Source: JACQKA01 sp964462785 | GTDB lineage: Bacteria; Patescibacteriota; Minisyncoccia; Phycocordibacterales; UBA2100 | NCBI GenBank assembly: GCA_964462785.1 | Contig: CAYWZA010000032.1 | Coordinates: 1-9,561 of the forward strand | Reading direction: 5' to 3' | Length of the DNA stretch: 9,561 nucleotides | Shown: one piece after another, positions 5,355 through 9,561 of the stretch | How the letters are laid out: each line of letters opens with the position of its first letter | How positions within the stretch are numbered: position 1 is the first letter of the stretch | The notes under the pieces: generated by a model | Database searches by the model: none | What the model was told of the DNA's origin: nothing | What the model saw: only the letters and a program-made list of their open reading frames with translations | Position numbers and translations under genes: made by a program

Positions 5355-7443
5355 CTATACGGTAGATTGCCGGAAGATTCAAGACGCTCAAGATGTTCAT
5401 ATAGTCGTCAGTCCATAATGGTGCGATTTTTGCAGAGAGCGATGGTGATGATGTCGCGTCGACAAACGCAGGCTTTGAAAATATAGCCGGATTACGGGCG
5501 AGTAATACCCATTGCGAAAAAGTGCCGCCCTCGCTATCGCCTGGATAATCAATGACCACGGAGGCAAGTCCAAGCTTGTGTGCGATGCGCGTCACGACGG
5601 GTCCGAGTTTCAAATAGCGGTTTGATGTATGCACCGCAAGGATGCCGGTATCTTTGAGGTGATCGAAATAGAGAGCCACTGCTTCCTGGGTGAGCAGATG
5701 CGCAGGAATGGTGTCGTCGCTGAAGGCGTCAATCGCGAGCACATCAAATGCCCCGAAGGCTTTCTCTCGTCTTTCCCGCTCAAGCAGCAAGCGCCCATCA
5801 CCAATGCGCACTTCGCTGTGCTTGCAGTAATCCAGATAAGTGAATTGATCCCGTGCGATTGCTTCGATACGCGCATCAATTTCATAAAACACAAATTGAT
5901 CGCCGCGGCGGCAATATGAAGCAAGCGTGCCGGTGCCCAGCCCGATAGCACCGACGGTGATTGCATCGCCCGTGTGTGCGGATTGCTCGTAGGCAATTGC
6001 GCGACCAATGCCGCTCAGAGGGACATAATAGGTGCTGGGCATGAAGGCTTTTGCAGGATCGCGGGATTGTTTGCCGTGGAACGTAGTGCCATGGAGCAGA
6101 TTGCGATCGTATCCCGTGTCGGTGATTTTAACGACTCCGTAAAAATTACGTGAAATATATGAGTAGTCTTTCTCCTGTGTATGAAAGTGATAGATCCCTA
6201 CGGTAAGCACTGCGATAAGCGCGAGTATCCGTAGCACAGCGACCGATCGCTCGTATTCATCGCGAATATATCGCATGGCGGGGAAGAATGTGATCGCGAC
6301 ACCGGCGGCGATGAGTACCCCGAGCGGAAACTCGGTGATGTCGGTAAATATGATTGGCGCAACGATACTTACCAATATCGTTCCCACCATGCCCCCGAAG
6401 GAAATGCACAGATAAAAGAGTGCTGAGTGTACTGCGGTCGGTCGATGCTCATAGAGCCGCGCATGGCAGAACAGACTGGTGAAAAAGAACAGCGCGAGGT
6501 AGCTGAGCATTTGCCGCGTGACCGCTTCGTAAGTCCAGCCGAGTAATAAGAATGCAGCGACCGCACTTCCTAGAGTGAGCGCGGCAACAACGCCGCCGCT
6601 ACCCCATCCTCTAAAAGCGAATATAAAAGTAATGAGATAGAGAGCGAGCGGGATCACCCACAGAAATGGCACTGGTGCCACCACTTGGGTGAGTTGTGCC
6701 GTCGTCGCGACGAGGAGTATCGTGGGCAATGCTGCAAAGCCGACCCACCGTAATCGAATCGACCACGGGAGTGACTCCGTTTCATCTGCGGCGAATGCGC
6801 TGGGGTGTGATTGCGCACGCCGGAGAAACGAGACAGTGATGTATGCATAGAGTCCGGCAAACAGCAGGAAAAGAGCAGTCCAAAATGCTTTTTGAAATCC
6901 AAGTGTGAACGCCGGCTCAATGATGAATGGATATGTTCCCAACGCCAAGAAAGACGCCGCGTTTGAGAGTGCGTATAAATGGTACGGTTCTTTTTCCTCC
7001 TGCACACCAAACCAATGCTGCACCAGCGGTCCGGTGGTCGACAATATGAAATACGGTATGCCGATACTCATGGCGAGCGCGAGTAATACAGTGAGAGCAG
7101 GCGACAGTGTGCTCTCGAGAGTCCACGCAAGCGGCGGGTATACCGATTGAAAGAGTAGCGGGTACGCAATGACAATGATTGCTCCCGCAGCGAGCACAGA
7201 AAGATGTATGCGCGCCTGGAGCCGATGTGGCAGGCGACTCACATAGTACGTGTACGCATAGCCAAGAAACAAAACGGTGGTGAAAAAAAGGAGGCTGGTT
7301 GCCCACACGGCGGTTGCGCCGCCAAACCACGGAAGCAGATGGCGCCCTATGAGCGGCTGAATCTGAAATAGGAGAAATGCGCTGAGGAAAATCGTCATTC
7401 CATAGAGGCGGGTTGCTGCCATACGTACGTGCAACTGTAGCAT
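5347..7443 (-). CDS. Membrane protein fused to a spermidine synthase-like domain
   Basis: Numbered from the ATG at 7443, this is about 698 residues. Residues about 15-420 hold roughly a dozen hydrophobic helices, beginning with the MTIFLSAFLLFQIQPLIG and LPWFGG blocks typical of fused MFS/spermidine-synthase-like proteins. Residues about 430-690 form a Rossmann-fold SpeE-like domain. It has GAIGLGTGTL (498-507), FYEID (519-523), GDGR (548-551), DAFSDDTIPAHLLT (572-585) and WTDD (677-680). The usual spermidine synthase catalytic sequence DxxDPxGP is absent, so polyamine synthesis should not be assumed; the substrate of this family is unclear. The frame extends to a TTG at 7473, but that would place the first codons in a perfect palindrome. 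ATGs at 7422 and 7398 are also possible, and 7422 fits the family start best. It overlaps tgt by 8 nt and is probably the first gene of the tgt-queA operon. Confidence 0.88.
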   Translation of the reverse strand: MLQLHVRMAATRLYGMTIFLSAFLLFQIQPLIGRHLLPWFGGATAVWATSLLFFTTVLFLGYAYTYYVSRLPHRLQARIHLSVLAAGAIIVIAYPLLFQSVYPPLAWTLESTLSPALTVLLALAMSIGIPYFILSTTGPLVQHWFGVQEEKEPYHLYALSNAASFLALGTYPFIIEPAFTLGFQKAFWTALFLLFAGLYAYITVSFLRRAQSHPSAFAADETESLPWSIRLRWVGFAALPTILLVATTAQLTQVVAPVPFLWVIPLALYLITFIFAFRGWGSGGVVAALTLGSAVAAFLLLGWTYEAVTRQMLSYLALFFFTSLFCHARLYEHRPTAVHSALFYLCISFGGMVGTILVSIVAPIIFTDITEFPLGVLIAAGVAITFFPAMRYIRDEYERSVAVLRILALIAVLTVGIYHFHTQEKDYSYISRNFYGVVKITDTGYDRNLLHGTTFHGKQSRDPAKAFMPSTYYVPLSGIGRAIAYEQSAHTGDAITVGAIGLGTGTLASYCRRGDQFVFYEIDARIEAIARDQFTYLDYCKHSEVRIGDGRLLLERERREKAFGAFDVLAIDAFSDDTIPAHLLTQEAVALYFDHLKDTGILAVHTSNRYLKLGPVVTRIAHKLGLASVVIDYPGDSEGGTFSQWVLLARNPAIFSKPAFVDATSSPSLSAKIAPLWTDDYMNILSVLNLPAIYRIDD

Positions 7444-7448
7444 GTTTC

Positions 7449-7472
7449 TGAGTTGGTTTCGAAACCAACTCA
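7449..7472. promoter_or_regulatory. Perfect 24-bp palindrome before the membrane SpeE-like gene
   Basis: The half-site TGAGTTGGTTTC (7449-7460) is followed directly by its exact reverse complement (7461-7472) with no spacer. It lies 5 nt before the ATG at 7443 and 7 bp from the previous gene's terminator. A repressor operator is the natural reading. In RNA it would fold into a hairpin covering the ribosome-binding region, so translational control is also possible. Confidence 0.6.
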
Positions 7473-7479
7473 AACAAGA

Positions 7480-7504
7480 AAAGCGGAGGCAGAGCCTCCG
7501 CTTT
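7480..7504 (-). terminator. Intrinsic terminator of the dioxygenase gene
   Basis: AAAGCGGAGGC (7480-7490) pairs over 11 bp with GCCTCCGCTTT (7494-7504) around a 3-nt loop. On the minus strand the stem runs into TTTTCTTGTTT. It begins 10 nt after the stop codon at 7515. Confidence 0.85.
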
Positions 7505-7514
7505 CGTTAGTTTT

Positions 7515-8774
7515 TTATCGCAATTTTGCTTGTTCTGTTTCAACTTGGTGTTTCTTGAGAGATGCGAGAAATGGCGTTCCGCCAGTACCTACATCGGTAG
7601 GATTCCCTTTCCCTCTGGAAGCCTGGTTGTGAATGTATACATTCGCATATTCCAAATGCTTCTTGCGAAATTTAGAAGCCCAGTCGAGGCAGGTGTTGTA
7701 TTGGCATGCCAATACGGGGCGTTTCGATACAAACTCGACAATCGAAGGACGTTGCTCTACCGCCGCGATGAGCGCACGATGCCCTGGCGGCATGTATCTT
7801 CGCATTTCAGCGAGGTGCTCGCTTAATTTGCTGGATTCATGCACCACACCAAGCACAGAATCGAGGAGAGGCATAATGCTGCTTTGAGCACCTGTTTCTC
7901 CGCGGAATTTCTGCGGCTTTCCTTCAAACTCAGTCACCCCCTCGTACAATACTCCGTCGGGGAGCAGCGGCTGGTTAATCCAACCGTGGATCCAAGGTCG
8001 GACGCGCATGTAATAGATATAGGGATCACACTTCTCCGGCATGCGACAGAAGACCTCAAACATTTTTTGTTGCGCCATTGCAAGCGACGCAAGGTAATGG
8101 TGCACACCGGTCTCGCATCCATCCAGCGCAGCTTCTTGTGCGCGAATTGCCGACGCTACCGCTTTGCCAGCATGCGCTTCCATCTCGATGTGGACGAGTG
8201 TAAACCACTCTTCGTCCAATCCGCCGAGAAATTTTTGTATCAATGCAATATTGCCGAGCGCAATCGGTCCTGTGGGATCAATGCGTTGCCAATTTTGCAA
8301 TCCATACGATGCGTATGCGAGTATCGGCGGTCTTCCAACCAGCTTCGATATTTCGCATAGGGGAATTGCAATTGATGCAGAGATACTCGGATTAGCGATA
8401 TTTTCCTGCCATCGTTCCCACACGCAGGCGCTGGCTAAGAACGAAAGCATGCGATGAGCACATTCGTACTCACGACTTTTCAATTTCTCTAAATTGAGCA
8501 GAGGGACTTTCCTCACCGTTTCATACAATTTTCCGGCAGCAAGCAATTGGGGGATATTTTCAGTGACCTCTTCCCACTCTCCGTACCATCCGGAAAGATA
8601 CTTGACGGGATCGGATATGGGAAGGAAACCTCTTTCTTCCGTCACGCCGTATTCGGCAAGTTTGATTGGTATGAGCTGCATCGCAGCGCACTCCTCTGAT
8701 GTTCTGTGCAAACCATACTTATTTTTAGATACTTCGTCAAACGCCATGCCGCTATGTGGATAAAAGACTTGCAT
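7515..8774 (-). CDS. Indoleamine 2,3-dioxygenase family heme enzyme
   Basis: Enzymes of this family use heme and O2 to open the indole ring, turning tryptophan into N-formylkynurenine; PrnB is a relative with other chemistry. In the longest frame (441 residues from a GTG at 8840) the family landmarks appear in order. They are EYGVTEERGFLP (63-74), PPILAYASYGLQNW (171-184), DEEWFTLVHIEMEAHA (209-224), GETGAQSS (314-321), RRYMPPGHRA (347-356), FRKKHLEYANVYI (391-403) and GTGG (418-421). His395 aligns with the heme-ligand His346 of human IDO1, and Arg281 with Arg231. His217 stands where human IDO1 has Ser167, an exchange I recall from IDO2 and many microbial members. The ATG at 8774 is preferred because a promoter lies just upstream; ATG 8747 or GTG 8840 remain possible. 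There is no Shine-Dalgarno sequence. No later kynurenine-pathway gene is in the window. Confidence 0.92.
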   Translation of the reverse strand: MQVFYPHSGMAFDEVSKNKYGLHRTSEECAAMQLIPIKLAEYGVTEERGFLPISDPVKYLSGWYGEWEEVTENIPQLLAAGKLYETVRKVPLLNLEKLKSREYECAHRMLSFLASACVWERWQENIANPSISASIAIPLCEISKLVGRPPILAYASYGLQNWQRIDPTGPIALGNIALIQKFLGGLDEEWFTLVHIEMEAHAGKAVASAIRAQEAALDGCETGVHHYLASLAMAQQKMFEVFCRMPEKCDPYIYYMRVRPWIHGWINQPLLPDGVLYEGVTEFEGKPQKFRGETGAQSSIMPLLDSVLGVVHESSKLSEHLAEMRRYMPPGHRALIAAVEQRPSIVEFVSKRPVLACQYNTCLDWASKFRKKHLEYANVYIHNQASRGKGNPTDVGTGGTPFLASLKKHQVETEQAKLR

Positions 8775-8787
8775 TTCGCATGCGGCG

Positions 8788-8816
8788 CGTATACTTTCGA
8801 TAATTTGCCTATGCAA
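8788..8816 (-). promoter_or_regulatory. Possible promoter of the dioxygenase gene
   Basis: On minus, TTGCAT (8816-8811) and TATACG (8793-8788) are 17 nt apart. The first matches consensus at three bases and the second at four. Transcription would start near 8781, a few bases before the ATG at 8774. Confidence 0.4.
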
Positions 8817-8860
8817 ACGGTCGATAAAGAAAAACGCCACAATGCACGACAGATTACAAG

Positions 8861-8883
8861 CCCCATTTCGGGGTCATTTTTTT
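8861..8883 (+). terminator. Terminator-like hairpin upstream of the synthetase-like gene
   Basis: CCCC (8861-8864) pairs with GGGG (8870-8873) around ATTTC, then TCA and a run of seven T (8877-8883). No plus-strand gene precedes it, so if functional it would act on the leader of the gene starting at 8897. No T-box sequence or leader peptide was recognised nearby. Confidence 0.45.
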
Positions 8884-8896
8884 ATCGCATCACACT

Positions 8897-9508
8897 ATGA
8901 TCAATAACCACTTACCATCAGGCGATATCATCGCCTATAGCAAAGCCGCGAACGCCCTTCGCGGCTTTTTTCTTAGCAGAGGATTTATCGAAGTGCACAC
9001 ACAGGATCGGCTCTCGATTCTTGCCGCCTGCGAAGATCCGACCACGGTCGCAACCTACGAGTACGAAGGCAACGTGTGGCCGCTTCCGCAGACGGGGCAG
9101 ATGTGGCTTGAGTACGAATTACTCACCAAGCCGAAATTACCCGGCGTCTTCTGCCTCTCTACCAGCTATAGAAATGAACCGCGACCGGTCCCAGGCAGGC
9201 ACGAGCGCATCTTTCCCATGTTCGAATTTGAATCGCGCGGGACGCTCAAGGATTTGCGCACACTTGAGGAAGATCTGTGCGAGCACCTCGGGCTTGGCAA
9301 GCGCCGCAATTTTGCTCATCGGGATTACCAAGAGACAGCCACGCATTACGGAGTAGACGAAATAACCAACAGGGAAGAGAAGTGCATGGTGCAGGATTTC
9401 GGTCGTGTAGTGTTCCTGGAGAAATTCCCCGAGCACACATCGCCGTTCTGGAATATGCGCCGCTCGCGCGGAGTCGCACACAAGATAGACGTCATCATCG
9501 ATGGAATG
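8897..9508 (+). CDS. Class II aminoacyl-tRNA synthetase-like protein (AsnA/AspRS-related), 3'-truncated
   Basis: The 204 native residues match the catalytic core of class II synthetases of the Asp/Asn/Lys group without any tRNA-binding domain. Proteins of this kind include archaeal-type asparagine synthetases and other free-standing paralogs. The segment LPQTGQMWLEYELL is at 63-76. Motif 2 is STSYRNEPRPVPGRHERIFP (88-107), with Arg92 and Glu94 in the FRxE position, followed by MFEFE. The end HKIDVIIDGM should lead on to motif 3 (GxGxxR), but the insertion-sequence end starts at 9510. The open frame then runs 16 foreign residues to a stop at 9557-9559. Without motif 3 the encoded product should be inactive, unless the join is only an assembly feature. 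The ATG has no Shine-Dalgarno sequence. Substrate amino acid unknown. Confidence 0.85.
8942..8971 (+). terminator. Terminator-like hairpin inside the synthetase-like coding sequence
   Basis: AAAGCCGCGAA (8942-8952) pairs perfectly with TTCGCGGCTTT (8958-8968) around CGCCC, and six T follow from 8966 to 8971. It covers codons 16-25 (KAANALRGFF), a conserved-looking part of the protein, so it is not outside the gene. It could act as an attenuator when translation lags. Confidence 0.5.
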
Positions 9509-9509
9509 G

Positions 9510-9561
9510 TGACCCTCCCCCATATTTTTGAACACCAACCTTGTACATTACCAGCCTAGTG
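9510..9561 (+). repeat. Right copy of the 52-bp inverted repeat; probable IS3-family end
   Basis: This is the exact reverse complement of 2-53. It begins TGACCCTCCCCC directly after the Met204 codon of the synthetase-like gene, where the family resemblance stops. The sharp border fits an insertion-sequence junction. The rest of the element, including any transposase, is outside the window. Confidence 0.6.

Noticed and set aside
8897..9508. Calling the class II synthetase-like gene asnS, aspS, lysS or asnA
   Set aside because: It lacks an N-terminal OB-fold and is cut before motif 3, so the amino acid and reaction cannot be named.
1..9561. CRISPR array, toxin-antitoxin pair, restriction system or prophage genes
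   Set aside because: No regularly spaced repeats and no recognisable proteins of these kinds on either strand.

Overview
The window reads as a fragment of a candidate-phyla (Patescibacteria/Parcubacteria-like) genome. This is inferred from a short secreted protein with one peptidoglycan-binding domain and a Pro/Thr linker, tRNA genes without an encoded CCA end, tightly packed genes with 4-8 nt overlaps, and a small stand-alone P-loop kinase gene. TGA is used as an ordinary stop codon, so the UGA-Gly code of Gracilibacteria/Absconditabacteria does not apply. No rRNA or other marker gene is present, so the placement is tentative.

Both ends carry the same 52-bp sequence in inverted orientation (2-53 and 9510-9561). 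Its inner edge starts TGACCCTCCCCC, which resembles an IS3-family insertion-sequence end. The simplest reading is that the region lies between two inverted copies of one IS, with assembly stopping a k-mer length into each copy. The right-hand end cuts a class II aminoacyl-tRNA-synthetase-like gene.

Left part, 54-2237: a secreted peptidoglycan-binding protein (minus) faces a decayed SbmA/BacA-type peptide transporter gene (plus). The transporter gene has two premature stops and one frameshift and ends at a strong terminator. Middle-left, 2241-3173: a promoter, a small P-loop nucleotide-kinase-like gene and its terminator, then a CAU-anticodon tRNA and tRNA-Asp(GUC), all on plus.

Middle, 3178-7443, minus strand: an overlapping three-gene set encoding a membrane-anchored spermidine-synthase-like protein, Tgt and QueA. 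Tgt and QueA carry out successive steps of queuosine formation in GUN-anticodon tRNAs. The gene for one such tRNA, tRNA-Asp(GUC), ends 4 bp from the end of queA. A perfect 24-bp palindrome lies just before the first gene of this set.

Right part, 7480-9561: an indoleamine 2,3-dioxygenase family heme enzyme (minus) is divergent from the truncated AsnA/AspRS-like protein (plus). The start of the plus-strand gene holds two terminator-like hairpins in a row. The dioxygenase beside a synthetase-like enzyme is the least expected content for a reduced genome and the best candidate for an undescribed function.
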